A stretch of 64,000 bases of DNA from an uncultured Alphaproteobacteria bacterium (GTDB lineage: Bacteria; Pseudomonadota; Alphaproteobacteria; Rs-D84): assembly GCA_934276735.1 (NCBI GenBank), contig CAKQTG010000002.1, positions 310,001 through 374,000 on the forward strand. Reading direction: 5' to 3'. This document shows, piece after piece, positions 26,231 to 35,218 of the stretch. The notes under the pieces are model-generated. The model saw only the letters and a program-made list of their open reading frames with translations, did not search any database and was not told where the DNA came from. Every line of letters begins with the position of its first letter. Position 1 is the first letter of the stretch. The position numbers and the translations under genes were made by a program.

Positions 26231-27788
26231 GGACTTTACTCCCAAAACTTTGCCAACTAATTTAGAGGCTGAACAAGCTGTCCTGGCCGCGGTGTTGATG
26301 AATAACCGCGCGTTGGAACGCATTTCTGAATTTTTAAAACCGGAACATTTTTCACATCCCGCGCACCAGGAAATTTACAAGTTGGCCGAACGCCAATTTG
26401 CCGCGGGTATTCCGTTTGACATTATCACCGCGAAAAATTACCTGGACCAACAGGGAACGTTGGAATCGGTTGGTGGCGTTGATTACCTGACCCAGTTGGC
26501 GGGTGCTGGCGCAACGGTTGTAAACGTTGAACAATATGCGCGTATCGTTTATGAAAACGCATTGCGACGCCAATTGATTGATTTGGGACAATCTATTACC
26601 GACAACGCATTTGTCGAAGATTTGGACAACCCTGTTACCACCCAGATAGAGGTTGCCGAACAAAAATTATTCAACCTGGCTTCGGCGGGCGAAACCCGAC
26701 GCGAGGTTACGCCAATCGCAACCGCGTTACAGGGCGCATTGAAAGAGGCCGAAATTGCATACAAGGCCGACGGCAAATTGTCGGGTCTGACCACGGGGCT
26801 GAACGCACTGGATAAATCAATCAGCGGTCTGCACCACAGTGATTTGATTATTATCGCGGGTCGTCCGGCGATGGGTAAAACAACGCTGGCAATGAACATC
26901 GCGTTTAACGCCGCGAACGCAATTTTATCGGGTCGCGCCAATGACCAATACAAGGGCGCGGTCGTGTTTTTCAGTCTGGAAATGTCCCAGGAACAGTTGG
27001 CGACGCGTGTGCTGTCGTCCCAGTCCAAGATTCCGGCATCGGCCATGCGCGAAGGCTCATTTTCTGATGAAGAATTTTTAAAAATGTCCCAATATTCCCA
27101 GGCAATCAGTCGCGTGCCATTGTATATCGATGACACGCCTGGCATGTCAGTGCCAATGATGCGCACACGTGCCCGTCGTTTGGCGCGTAAATGCGGTGGG
27201 ATTGCATTGATTGTAATCGACTATCTGCAACTGATGACGTCACCGGGCGGGCGCAAAAATGACAACCGTGTCCAGGAAATTTCTGAAATCACTCGTGGTC
27301 TGAAAATGCTGGCCAAGGAATTAGATGTCCCAGTTATCGCCCTGTCCCAGTTATCGCGCAGTGTGGAAAATCGCGACGATAAACGCCCCCAGTTGGCGGA
27401 TTTGCGCGAATCAGGCTCTATTGAACAGGACGCAGACATTGTCATGTTCACATACCGCGAAGAATACTATCTGGACAACCGTGATCCGTCACAACGAATT
27501 TCAGGCAACACAAACGACAAAATTCAGGAATCATATCAAAAACGCCTGGAACGCGCCCGTGGCAAGGCTGACATCATCATCGGTAAAAACCGTCATGGTC
27601 GTCCAGAAACGGTTCGAACTGCGTTTTTTGGCGATTACAGTCTGTTTGACAATCTGGATGAAATAGACGCACGTGGCGAAAATGATTTCGCCCAAACGCC
27701 GACGGCTCAGCCAAAATCTGATTCTGATAATGTTGATGCATTTGAACAAATTGACGCATCGGCAATACCTGACGATATGGAATTATAA
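26229..27788 (+). CDS. dnaB: Replicative DNA helicase DnaB
   Basis: 519 aa. It unwinds DNA at replication forks. N-terminal collar domain (NLEAEQAVLAAVLMNN, residues 10-25 on), then the RecA-like motor with Walker A GRPAMGKTTLAMNIAF near 211, SLEMSQEQLATR, the Walker B IVIDYLQLM near 332, and SQLSRSVE-R-KRPQLADLRESGSIEQDAD. This is the chromosomal type. The start at 26229 follows a TATATT box at 26219-26224 with only four bases between; longer in-frame starts lie within terminase sequence and are rejected. It interrupts the phage terminase gene and is divergent from its nuclease half. Confidence 0.96.
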   Translation: MDFTPKTLPTNLEAEQAVLAAVLMNNRALERISEFLKPEHFSHPAHQEIYKLAERQFAAGIPFDIITAKNYLDQQGTLESVGGVDYLTQLAGAGATVVNVEQYARIVYENALRRQLIDLGQSITDNAFVEDLDNPVTTQIEVAEQKLFNLASAGETRREVTPIATALQGALKEAEIAYKADGKLSGLTTGLNALDKSISGLHHSDLIIIAGRPAMGKTTLAMNIAFNAANAILSGRANDQYKGAVVFFSLEMSQEQLATRVLSSQSKIPASAMREGSFSDEEFLKMSQYSQAISRVPLYIDDTPGMSVPMMRTRARRLARKCGGIALIVIDYLQLMTSPGGRKNDNRVQEISEITRGLKMLAKELDVPVIALSQLSRSVENRDDKRPQLADLRESGSIEQDADIVMFTYREEYYLDNRDPSQRISGNTNDKIQESYQKRLERARGKADIIIGKNRHGRPETVRTAFFGDYSLFDNLDEIDARGENDFAQTPTAQPKSDSDNVDAFEQIDASAIPDDMEL

Positions 27789-27798
27789 TTATTTTACT

Positions 27799-27835
27799 TG
27801 CGGCGCGTGCAAAAATTGACTAATATTTTGTCAAG
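27799..27835 (+). promoter_or_regulatory. Promoter with overlapping dyad, possible operator of the double-HTH regulator
   Basis: TTGCGG (27799-27804), 17-base spacer, TAATAT (27822-27827). The dyad TTGAC-N9-GTCAA (27817-27835) covers the -10 box. Autoregulation by the protein encoded just downstream is inferred. Confidence 0.45.
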
Positions 27836-27861
27836 AAACACCCAAGTGCAGGAGTTTTGCT

Positions 27862-28869
27862 ATGGCCCAAGAAGAAATCATTTTTCCAAACAATATTCGT
27901 AACATCCGCTTGGCCGCGGGGATGAAAATGACCGAACTGGCACGCCAGTCGCACTTGTCCCTGTCCGCCGTATCCAAGATTGAAAAGGGTGTTCGCCGTC
28001 TGAACCAGAAACAGTTACTGAACATCTGTAACATTTTGGGTTGCAAATTATCCGACATATTTATCAAGGAAGACGACGCCGTTGCCGACCAATGGCAGAG
28101 TGAAATTAAACGTCGTCTGACCGATAACGAGGACAGCGGTCTGAAAATATTCGGTTCGGGCCTGCGCAAGATTCGCCAGCAAACCGGTAAAACGATTGCC
28201 CAGGCGGCACACGACGCCGGCATGACGCTATCCGTCTATCACAAGATAGAGGTTGGCCAACGTGAAATTTACCAAAACGAAATTGAACCACTGGCCCGGT
28301 CATTCGCAATGAGTGCACAAAGCCTGTTCGATAAAATCGCCACACTTTATAAATCTGGCGAATTAAACAAACAAATCAGCAAGGTTAAAGAACGTGTAAA
28401 ATCTGTTCTGATTCCAGACAATCCTGCATCTGGTATTGATATGCACGGGGGGCTGTATGGCGCAAAATTGTATGACAGTGCACGTAAAAAATTGGTCCCG
28501 GTATTTGGTGCGCCCGCTGGCAAATCAATCGCATTCAAAAAATCCGATGAAACGATGATTGTTGCCCCAATGCCGCTGGAAGGACGCAGCGGAATATACG
28601 CTGTTATTCCAAATTCGAAACGTATGGGTGGTTTTATCCCGGAACACTCGTATGTTTTCGCTGATGCAACACAGACACCCACCGTTGGTGACTTGGCCGT
28701 ATGCATCGACACTGATTTTAGCGCATTGGCATCTGATACGGTTGCCACAGCCCAAATTGTCAGTGTGCGCCAAGATTCACGCGGCAAGGTTTATGGTCAG
28801 ATTTCATCGCCTGATGAAAAAATCATCGGTCAAACCATGCACAAGGTTATTATGATTGTTATGGAATAA
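27862..28869 (+). CDS. Regulator with two XRE-type HTH domains and S24-like C-terminal domain
   Basis: 335 aa. The first helix-turn-helix (about 9-63) has MKMTELARQSHLSLSAVSKIEKG; the second (about 95-148) has KTIAQAAHDAGMTLSVYHKIEVG. The C-terminal 120 residues (about 215-335) resemble the fold of S24/LexA repressors (GDLAVCID, GQISSPDEKIIGQ), but I do not see a clear Ser-Lys catalytic pair. GCAGGAG precedes the ATG. It lies within the block that splits the phage terminase, after dnaB. Target genes unknown; its own promoter dyad is one candidate. Confidence 0.8.
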   Translation: MAQEEIIFPNNIRNIRLAAGMKMTELARQSHLSLSAVSKIEKGVRRLNQKQLLNICNILGCKLSDIFIKEDDAVADQWQSEIKRRLTDNEDSGLKIFGSGLRKIRQQTGKTIAQAAHDAGMTLSVYHKIEVGQREIYQNEIEPLARSFAMSAQSLFDKIATLYKSGELNKQISKVKERVKSVLIPDNPASGIDMHGGLYGAKLYDSARKKLVPVFGAPAGKSIAFKKSDETMIVAPMPLEGRSGIYAVIPNSKRMGGFIPEHSYVFADATQTPTVGDLAVCIDTDFSALASDTVATAQIVSVRQDSRGKVYGQISSPDEKIIGQTMHKVIMIVME

Positions 28870-28897
28870 CGCCACCCCAAAAACGGAGAGAGAGCCC

Positions 28898-29578
28898 ATG
28901 AAAGCCAGAGCCAGCGCAATCGCACAAAAATTGTTAAACCTGTATCGCCAGGAACACGTCATCATCGGCGGCTGGGCGGCGGTCAATCCCGTCTTTGTGG
29001 CCGAGGCCGATGACGAAGTCATCCGCGAGTTACGCGCACTGCCGACTGGCAAAATGTTGATTCAACATATTGAAAACCTGCGCAGCGGGAAAACACAAAT
29101 GGACACCATTGACCGCGAATTGTTGCCATATGGCGGTCAAATGGCCGAAACGATTGTGACAATTCCACTGACCGCAGACGAGTGGCGCGAACTGGAATCT
29201 GGTATCGCCGCATTTACCCCCGACGAAAATGGTCTGGCCCAGATTCAGCAATTGAATGTTATCCGCAAATTTGGCGATGAATGGCCGGTTGCAATTCATT
29301 CCGCCCTGGCCCAAAAACCGGAACTGTTATCAAAATGGACCGTCATTACCAAGACATATCGTGCGTATTTCTTGTGGCATGTCGCAACAGATATGCTGAA
29401 CGAACCGCTGTCGGAACGTGCACGGGCGCAATTGCAGGCTGACATGCCCGAATATGAAACATATCTGCCGATGTTTGGTGATGCGGGTGATGAATTGCTG
29501 CGCAAACTGCGCACGTTTATCAGCACACGTGATCCAATTGATACCGATAATGCGCCCGACGCGCCGACATCGATTTAG
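28898..29578 (+). CDS. Hypothetical protein (226 aa) after the double-HTH regulator
   Basis: I do not recognise it. GGAGAGAGAG precedes the ATG at 28898, 29 bases after the regulator, so they probably share a message. The protein is soluble, mostly helical and acidic, with a Trp-rich middle (GWAAVNPVF, ADEWRELE, SKWTVITKTYRAYFLWH) and a disordered Asp/Pro tail. Its stop (TAG 29576-29578) overlaps the stop of the terminase ATPase half on the other strand, which marks one edge of the inserted block. Confidence 0.65.
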   Translation: MKARASAIAQKLLNLYRQEHVIIGGWAAVNPVFVAEADDEVIRELRALPTGKMLIQHIENLRSGKTQMDTIDRELLPYGGQMAETIVTIPLTADEWRELESGIAAFTPDENGLAQIQQLNVIRKFGDEWPVAIHSALAQKPELLSKWTVITKTYRAYFLWHVATDMLNEPLSERARAQLQADMPEYETYLPMFGDAGDELLRKLRTFISTRDPIDTDNAPDAPTSI

Positions 29579-30180
29579 TCGTCATCGCTGGTGCGATAAA
29601 TCGTATCAACCGTATGTGGCGTGCCAATATAAATCATTGTGCCGCCCGGCGACAGAATAAAATCCAATTCCCGTAATCGTTCACGTAACTTTTCACGCTT
29701 GTCCGCAGTGTTGCTGGTATTTGGAACCTCGACATCGTCGCATATTATTAAATCTGCGCGTGCGCCTGTTATGTTACCGGCAACACCAGCGCAAATAACT
29801 GACGGCTCGCGTATGCCGATTGGGCGATTTATTGTTATTCGGTCACTGGCCCACGTTCGTCGTCCAGTTGGAATCATATCAACGCAACGCGGATGATTTT
29901 CTAATATGTTACGAATATGTCCAACCATGCGCGACGAGAGTGTGGTTTCTGCGGATAAAATCAGAATACGTGATTCTGGTCGCATGCACAGCACGCACGC
30001 CGCAAAAATTCCCACAACGGTTGATTTACCTGAATGCCGAAATGCCATCAGCAAACCCCTATTTGGTGGCGCGGTCCAGGTATCCACCAAGAATTCCATT
30101 ATCCGCCGATGGTGCGCGGGCGTTTTCATCCCCAGCAATGCGTTCCATTGGTCCATAAAATCACAGAACGCCATAGTCAT
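29575..30180 (-). CDS. Terminase large subunit, N-terminal ATPase half (split gene)
   Basis: About 201 aa from the ATG at 30180 (others at 30192 and 30174), overlapping the end of the fibre gene. It contains the packaging motor's Walker A-like AFRHSGKST, ILSAETTLSSRMV, the Walker B LIICDDVEVPN, and the coupling GGTMIYIGTPHTVDTIYR, then ends abruptly at TSDDD-stop. That is the exact place where related terminases continue into the nuclease domain found at 25382-26230. The reading frame has no other damage. Confidence 0.8.
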   Translation of the reverse strand: MTMAFCDFMDQWNALLGMKTPAHHRRIMEFLVDTWTAPPNRGLLMAFRHSGKSTVVGIFAACVLCMRPESRILILSAETTLSSRMVGHIRNILENHPRCVDMIPTGRRTWASDRITINRPIGIREPSVICAGVAGNITGARADLIICDDVEVPNTSNTADKREKLRERLRELDFILSPGGTMIYIGTPHTVDTIYRTSDDD

Positions 30181-30715
30181 CGCGGTTTTCATTTGGCGCG
30201 ACATCGGTAATCATCCCATAATCATTGACCAATTTTGGCAACGCCCCATCCAGCACCGACAGCAGATTTTGATACAGTCCCAAAACCGCCCCACCCGACA
30301 ATTTGTCTTGAATCACCGCCAGGTTGTAATTCAAGAAATTCATTACATTATCGTGGGTATTTTTCCACTCGGCCAGGTCAATATTCACCCCGTCCAGGTC
30401 ACTAAATGCTGCCAATAAAAAATTAAAGTCCGCATTCAGTGATTCTGGGTCAACTTTCATCGTCGGCTGGTAATCAATCACACGGCTCAGTGCGACGCGC
30501 CGAAATATGTCAATCGTTGCGTCCGTGCGCACAGGGTTTTGAAATACGACACTGCCACCGGTAAAATCATCGTTTGGCACAACCGAATATATTCCCGCGT
30601 CCGCATCCGCGACCGCGTCATCAATCGCGACACGCACGTCGGCATTTTGAAAAAACGGAAACACAAATTGATACTCGGTCGTAACGCCATCAGCGACATA
30701 TGATATTTTATACAT
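30161..30715 (-). CDS. Podovirus tail-fibre N-terminal protein (T7 gp17-like)
   Basis: 184 aa. Residues 1-95 match the domain that attaches T7-type fibres to the tail: YVADGVTTEYQFVFPFF, a Ysv strand, FTGGSVVFQNPV and TIDIFRRVALSR-IDYQP. After that come a short helical part and an unstructured end; the receptor-binding shaft of a full fibre is missing. It could anchor a separate fibre, for example the Mtd-type protein at 3152-3715; that is inference. Confidence 0.8.
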   Translation of the reverse strand: MYKISYVADGVTTEYQFVFPFFQNADVRVAIDDAVADADAGIYSVVPNDDFTGGSVVFQNPVRTDATIDIFRRVALSRVIDYQPTMKVDPESLNADFNFLLAAFSDLDGVNIDLAEWKNTHDNVMNFLNYNLAVIQDKLSGGAVLGLYQNLLSVLDGALPKLVNDYGMITDVAPNENRDDYGVL

Positions 30716-30727
30716 ATTCGCCCCCCT

Positions 30728-31075
30728 TTATGCGACCAAATCGTCAAATCGGTCCATCAGTTTTTTCAGCAGATTTGGTTTTGTCGCCTTGACTTGGCGC
30801 AGTTTTTCCAACGACGCGCGACGCTTTTCATCATATGGCGCGGCCGTTTCAGATTGCAGGCGTCGCAACACGGCATCTTCGGTCATGCCACGATTTGACA
30901 TGCCCGACGCACCGTATTTTGCACGCTGGGCCGCCAGGGCCTTTTTTACCAAATTTGTTTTTGTTTTTTCGTCAGCCGCCATATCTGCCAAGATTTTCTT
31001 GCGAGCGGTGCTGGCCTCACTCTTGTTTTTTTTATAGTCCAAAACTTCTTGGATATCGGAAACCAATTGTCCCAT
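30728..31075 (-). CDS. Small basic helical phage protein
   Basis: 115 aa, lysine-rich and helical, with AAQRAKYGASGMSNRGMTEDAVLRRLQSE, a pattern seen in small podovirus internal proteins encoded between tail and fibre genes. No enzyme motif. Ends 12 bases before the fibre gene starts. Probably an internal virion protein. Confidence 0.6.
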   Translation of the reverse strand: MGQLVSDIQEVLDYKKNKSEASTARKKILADMAADEKTKTNLVKKALAAQRAKYGASGMSNRGMTEDAVLRRLQSETAAPYDEKRRASLEKLRQVKATKPNLLKKLMDRFDDLVA

Positions 31076-31100
31076 TTTTCACTCCCTTGGTTATTTTGTC

Positions 31101-32816
31101 TTAAACTGTGTAATATCCATACATTGTGACCGACTGCACGGTGATTTTTGCCGCGTCACTGGACGAAATTCGCCATGGCGACACGACACAGTCATTCATC
31201 CAGCCCAATGCACCAACTGACACATCACCGGTAAAGCCTGAATGTGATGCGACGTATATTTCATCTGGCAACACACATCGCATATCATTTATCAGTATTG
31301 ATTTTGTATCACTGACCCGTGCAGCAATTTTACGAATACGCGCACGCGCAGCGTTATGACCACTGCCACGCAGAGGAACACCAGCAGCCGCGACTTTGAA
31401 GTTATATGCTGGCGCATCATACAGTGCGTCGTGCGAAAAATATTCCAGGAAATATTTACCACCACACGCGACAACAACGAACGTTTTGTTCGCCGATACC
31501 GCAACTGATTTAAATTCGCCGTTTGTTTTATACTGGGCCCACGCAGAAATCCCCAACGCCGTATTCTGATTCAATACAGCCATATCGCCTGACGCCATAA
31601 TAACAAATAATTGTCTATCGGCACTGTTATACGCGATGTCAACTGGCATCTGCATCAGGTGTTTCGCATACGCGCACAAGTCGGTCGCATTATAATTTTC
31701 GCCCAGTTCATCTAATGCCAGTTCTCGAATATCGCGCATAGACGCGGCAACAAAAACGGTTGCGCCCTCTATCTTTTGCGGTGGCATATAGCGTGACGAC
31801 ACACTGCCGACCGACGTGTGTTGCTTTATGTCAACCGATGACGGTGTCAGTGGTTTATTCGCAATTGCCCATTCGCCCACTGTCGTCAGAATTTGCAGGT
31901 TATCCGCGCTGACAACCGTGCAAATCTGTTGCCGCTGGGCTGACAGTAATGTGATAAATATCGCCTGGTCATCCAAACCGGTCCCAACGTCAAAGTTATT
32001 GTGTCGGCCAACTTGGGACATCCATACACCTGCTGGATAGTCACGTGAGCCACCGAATACCAATCGGTCCTGGTGAAATGTTATGCTGACCGGCCAACCA
32101 CGACGCGTGCTGAACGCGGCCTGACGCCAATCGGTAATGGCAGCAGCAGGCAATGTGAATGTTCCGTTTGTATGCGCTGTGGCAACAGTTGGGCCTGTAA
32201 CTGACGTAATTGTCCACTGGCGACCAAGAACTATAAATCGACCACCTATGTCATCAGACGTCCAAAAATCGTGATTCGTCGTAAATGTAGCATAGTTATT
32301 ACCTGCGCTGTTTGCTGTTACGGTTATTTCAATACCATCGGTATCGTCAAATCGCACAAATGGAATATTGACCGATAAATCAGAATCATTGCGCGAAAAG
32401 TCAAACAGTGACAATGAAAATCCATCGGCCGCGCTCTGGAACACGCGTGGCTGAAAATCTGGATGAACAAAAATCATAGTTCCAAAACGCTGGGCGTATT
32501 GCAGTGATTTTATCGCATCTGCCGGCCACGGCGCGGCGATGTCCTGGATTTGTTGTGTGCCCGAAAATACCAATATATGTCCATCGGTAATGGCCAGCAT
32601 GTATTCCGCATCCGCCCCAACCGAAAACGGCACCAGACGCGCCACGTTTGGCAACTCGGCACCCGCGCACAATCCTGGACGGCGCGTTATTCCGCCGCCC
32701 GACATTACATCCATATTTAATAATTGTGCCAATCCGTTCAGATTATCGTGCGTGTAAAATTCGCGAGAAATTTCCCCATCCGCAAAAGAATTCTGGGTAT
32801 TTATAAAATTTGCCAT
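31101..32816 (-). CDS. Podovirus tail tubular protein B (nozzle)-like
   Basis: 571 aa, beta-rich. The N-terminus MANFINTQNSFADGEIS followed by GGGITRRPGL and LVPFSVGADAEYMLAI is the recognised start of podovirus nozzle/stabilisation proteins (T7 gp12 type). WPVSITFHQDRLVFGG and MSQVGRHNNF near residues 235-265 are also typical of these proteins. It forms the tail tip below the adaptor ring. Confidence 0.8.
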   Translation of the reverse strand: MANFINTQNSFADGEISREFYTHDNLNGLAQLLNMDVMSGGGITRRPGLCAGAELPNVARLVPFSVGADAEYMLAITDGHILVFSGTQQIQDIAAPWPADAIKSLQYAQRFGTMIFVHPDFQPRVFQSAADGFSLSLFDFSRNDSDLSVNIPFVRFDDTDGIEITVTANSAGNNYATFTTNHDFWTSDDIGGRFIVLGRQWTITSVTGPTVATAHTNGTFTLPAAAITDWRQAAFSTRRGWPVSITFHQDRLVFGGSRDYPAGVWMSQVGRHNNFDVGTGLDDQAIFITLLSAQRQQICTVVSADNLQILTTVGEWAIANKPLTPSSVDIKQHTSVGSVSSRYMPPQKIEGATVFVAASMRDIRELALDELGENYNATDLCAYAKHLMQMPVDIAYNSADRQLFVIMASGDMAVLNQNTALGISAWAQYKTNGEFKSVAVSANKTFVVVACGGKYFLEYFSHDALYDAPAYNFKVAAAGVPLRGSGHNAARARIRKIAARVSDTKSILINDMRCVLPDEIYVASHSGFTGDVSVGALGWMNDCVVSPWRISSSDAAKITVQSVTMYGYYTV

Positions 32817-32835
32817 TATATCCCCCCGTAATTCG

Positions 32836-33354
32836 TTAAAATCGTGAATTTATCAGTGAAAAGTTTTCAATATTTGATGGCGATGATGTTGTGCCATCAA
32901 TGAATTTTGCCGTCTGTAACTCTGATTCATACAGCGCGGCCAACATTCTGAATATCGTTTGATCCCCGGTCAGCGGGACGCAAAATTCCATCGCCAGTTT
33001 TGTTGCCGCCACCGAAACAAAATATCCCGGAAATGCGTCCGGTGTAACGCGTGCCAGGCCGATTACCGAAATTGTATCGGTCGGCGCAATGATTTTATTG
33101 CCCACAATATTACCGACGGATTTCACCACGCGCAGGCATTCGGTCGGCAATACGAAATCGCCATCGGTATTCTTGGTCAAATCAAATCGGCGACATGCAA
33201 ACCGCCACGGGTGCACTGCAATCAATGCATCCATCACCGGGTCAAATAATGTGCGGGCCAGTTGCGCCGCCGGCGTGTCGTCTAATAACGATTGTATCGG
33301 TTTTTCGCCCAGTTTCAGCAACGCCATTGAACATAAATCTATCTTGGTCAACAT
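32836..33354 (-). CDS. Podovirus tail tubular protein A (gp11-like adaptor)
   Basis: 172 aa from the ATG at 33354; upstream in-frame starts give a basic extension with no support. The pattern LTKIDLCSMALLKLGE-PI-SL, ARTLFDPVMDALIAVHPWRFA near residue 50 and LP-ECLRVVK is the hallmark of gp11-type adaptors that link portal and nozzle. It precedes the nozzle gene by 19 bases, the usual order. Confidence 0.82.
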   Translation of the reverse strand: MLTKIDLCSMALLKLGEKPIQSLLDDTPAAQLARTLFDPVMDALIAVHPWRFACRRFDLTKNTDGDFVLPTECLRVVKSVGNIVGNKIIAPTDTISVIGLARVTPDAFPGYFVSVAATKLAMEFCVPLTGDQTIFRMLAALYESELQTAKFIDGTTSSPSNIENFSLINSRF

Positions 33355-33436
33355 TTTCGTTTCCCCCATTGGTTGATACAGAAAACCTGGGGTGGCGCGT
33401 GCCACCCCAAAACAAAAATCACTTATGATTTTATTT

Positions 33437-33667
33437 TTATCCCAACGCCGCCGTTGTAACGGTCCCAGATGTAACAGTTATCGCCTTGATTGACGTTTTA
33501 TCTGACGCATTGATGATAACAATGTCGCCCGTATTCATCAGTGTATTCACAGCGTTAAAATAACCACTGGCGGTGATTGTTGCCAATGTAACATTTTCTG
33601 CATAGTGCCACAGAGTAAACCCGTTTGCATATGCAATCACAGACAAATTTTTATTCTGAAAAGCCAT
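33437..33667 (-). CDS. Small phage virion protein downstream of the capsid gene
   Basis: 76 aa with MAFQNKNLSVIAYANGFTLWHY and GYFNAVNTLMNTGDIVIINA. Small proteins of this pattern are commonly encoded beside podovirus capsid genes and are thought to be head or fibre-attachment parts. CCAAAGGAAA upstream serves as ribosome site. Exact role unknown. Confidence 0.7.
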   Translation of the reverse strand: MAFQNKNLSVIAYANGFTLWHYAENVTLATITASGYFNAVNTLMNTGDIVIINASDKTSIKAITVTSGTVTTAALG

Positions 33668-33688
33668 TTATTTTTCCTTTGGTTATTT

Positions 33689-34522
33689 TTATTCTGCATC
33701 GTTATCTTTGCATTTGATACGAACAATACCGTCACCATCAATCAAGACCGCGCCCTGGGACATGCTGTTGCTGATAAAGTGCGCGGCGCGTTCGCCATGC
33801 CATGAAATATCTGTTTTTACTTCCTGGCCGCATGCGTGACCGATGCTGGCCGCGTGATAGATAAAGCAATCACGTTTTGTTGTGTCTGACAATGGCAACG
33901 CGTTATACAGCACCCATGTAATGCCCAACCACTTCTTAGATGCGCCCCCAGAAATCAATGGCAAATCATTATTGCCAACGTAATCTGCCGAAACAAATTC
34001 TGTGATTTTCAGCAATTCGTTCCACTGGTGCACGCCAACAACGGCAAAGCGACGACCATCGTCTGGGATATCCTTGCTGTTCAGTGTTTCAACCGCTGAC
34101 AAAATCAAATCTTTACTCAGTCCCGCTGAATAATCACCAACAGACGCGGTTGCACCCGACATGGCGTTCACAATCAGTTCATCAGTTTTGCGACCTAATG
34201 CATATGCGCCGGCACTGGCCACGACACGACGTTCATCGACATTCGTCTTTAATTCATCTAATGCGTCAACCCAATCGCCGGCATAGTAATCCTGTAGCAC
34301 GCATTCAACCGGTTCGTGATTCAGGTTCATAACCGGCACAATGCCATGACGTGATTTTGTTGCGGCGGTGCCACGACCAACTTTTTGAAAAGTTGTTGAC
34401 GCACCGACGACGCCCGATTTGCTACGAACGGTTCCACGCAGTTTTGTGCCCATTTGCTGGTATGCTAAATGAACATCTGCCTCGAATTGTTTTACAAATA
34501 CTTGGTCTATGGAAACAGACAT
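33689..34522 (-). CDS. Phage major capsid protein
   Basis: 277 aa from the ATG at 34522, behind a CCAAAGGAAA ribosome site; longer in-frame starts run through the histone-gene terminator. The N-terminal VFVKQFEADVHLAYQQMGTKLRGTVR and the GRKTDELIVNAM, FAVVGVHQWNELL and GERAAHFISNSMSQGA segments are characteristic of a HK97-fold capsid family of podoviruses. It follows the histone-like gene and precedes a small virion protein. Confidence 0.85.
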   Translation of the reverse strand: MSVSIDQVFVKQFEADVHLAYQQMGTKLRGTVRSKSGVVGASTTFQKVGRGTAATKSRHGIVPVMNLNHEPVECVLQDYYAGDWVDALDELKTNVDERRVVASAGAYALGRKTDELIVNAMSGATASVGDYSAGLSKDLILSAVETLNSKDIPDDGRRFAVVGVHQWNELLKITEFVSADYVGNNDLPLISGGASKKWLGITWVLYNALPLSDTTKRDCFIYHAASIGHACGQEVKTDISWHGERAAHFISNSMSQGAVLIDGDGIVRIKCKDNDAE

Positions 34523-34710
34523 ATTTTTTCCTTTGGTTAAATTCTGTAAGTTGTGGCGCAATAAATTGCGCCGATAAAATTTCATCACATGGTTATGCAC
34601 AAACGTGCGCCGCGACGAAACAAACATATCGGGTTCCAAACACAGATTCAGAATTATCCGTAAAAAAAATTTCAGTCGCACCGATATGATACGACTGATA
34701 CTTTCTTCAA

Positions 34711-34736
34711 ACAAAAACCCCACCGGACGGTGGGGA
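34711..34736 (-). terminator. Terminator of the histone-like gene
   Basis: On the minus strand CCCCACC (34736-34730), loop GTCC, GGTGGGG (34725-34719), then TTTTTGTT. It lies between the histone-like gene and the capsid gene. Confidence 0.7.
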
Positions 34737-34741
34737 AAATA

Positions 34742-35113
34742 TTATTTTTTCTTGGCTGGTGCTTTTTTCGCAACTGGCTTTTTGGCCGGTGCTTTTTTCG
34801 CAACAACTTTTTTCGCTGCTGGTTTTTTAACCGCAACTTTTTTTGCAACTGGCTTTTTCGCAGCAACTTTTTTCGCCGCTGGTTTTGCCGCTACTTTCTT
34901 GGCAACTGGCTTTTTTGCCGGTGCTTTTTTCGCAACAACTTTCTTGGCTACTGGTTTGGCTGCTGGCTTTTTAACAGCAACTTTTTTTGCCGCTGGTTTC
35001 GCAGCAACTTTCTTTGCAGCAGGTTTTGCCGCTACTTTTTTCGCCGCTGGTTTCGCAGCCGGTTTTTTAGCAGCAACTTTCTTTGCCGCTGGTTTCAAGA
35101 ATGTGAATGCCAT
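34742..35113 (-). CDS. Histone H1-like Lys/Ala/Pro-rich DNA-binding protein
   Basis: 123 aa. After MAFTFLKP the whole protein is built from about twenty PAAKKVA or KPAAKKV-type units, like the C-terminal tails of eukaryotic H1 and of bacterial Hc1/AlgP. It should coat and compact DNA without sequence specificity. AAAGGAGAG is a strong ribosome site. The gene has its own promoter (35169-35197) and terminator (34711-34736), so it is an independent unit inserted between scaffold and capsid genes. Its repeats produce a long antisense open frame on the plus strand, which is not a gene. Confidence 0.85.
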   Translation of the reverse strand: MAFTFLKPAAKKVAAKKPAAKPAAKKVAAKPAAKKVAAKPAAKKVAVKKPAAKPVAKKVVAKKAPAKKPVAKKVAAKPAAKKVAAKKPVAKKVAVKKPAAKKVVAKKAPAKKPVAKKAPAKKK

Positions 35114-35168
35114 TCTTCTCTCCTTTCTATTTTTTTGGATAGAACAAATTTTTTTGTTCTTACTGTAT

Positions 35169-35197
35169 ATTTTATACGAAACATAAAACATAGTAAA
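35169..35197 (-). promoter_or_regulatory. Promoter of the histone-like gene
   Basis: On the minus strand TTTACT (35197-35192), 17-base spacer, TAAAAT (35174-35169). Leader about 55 bases. Confidence 0.5.
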
Positions 35198-35218
35198 GAA
35201 GAAAGTGTATTTTTTTTG

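Noticed and set aside
26200..29580. Intron or intein splitting the terminase
   Set aside because: The intervening genes lie on the opposite strand and the segment encodes DnaB; there is no group I/II core or intein motif.
34605..35186. Long plus-strand open frame rich in Phe/Ala/Gly with membrane-like repeats
   Set aside because: It is the exact antisense of the Lys/Ala repeats in the histone-like gene. The minus frame has a ribosome site, promoter and terminator; the plus frame has none.
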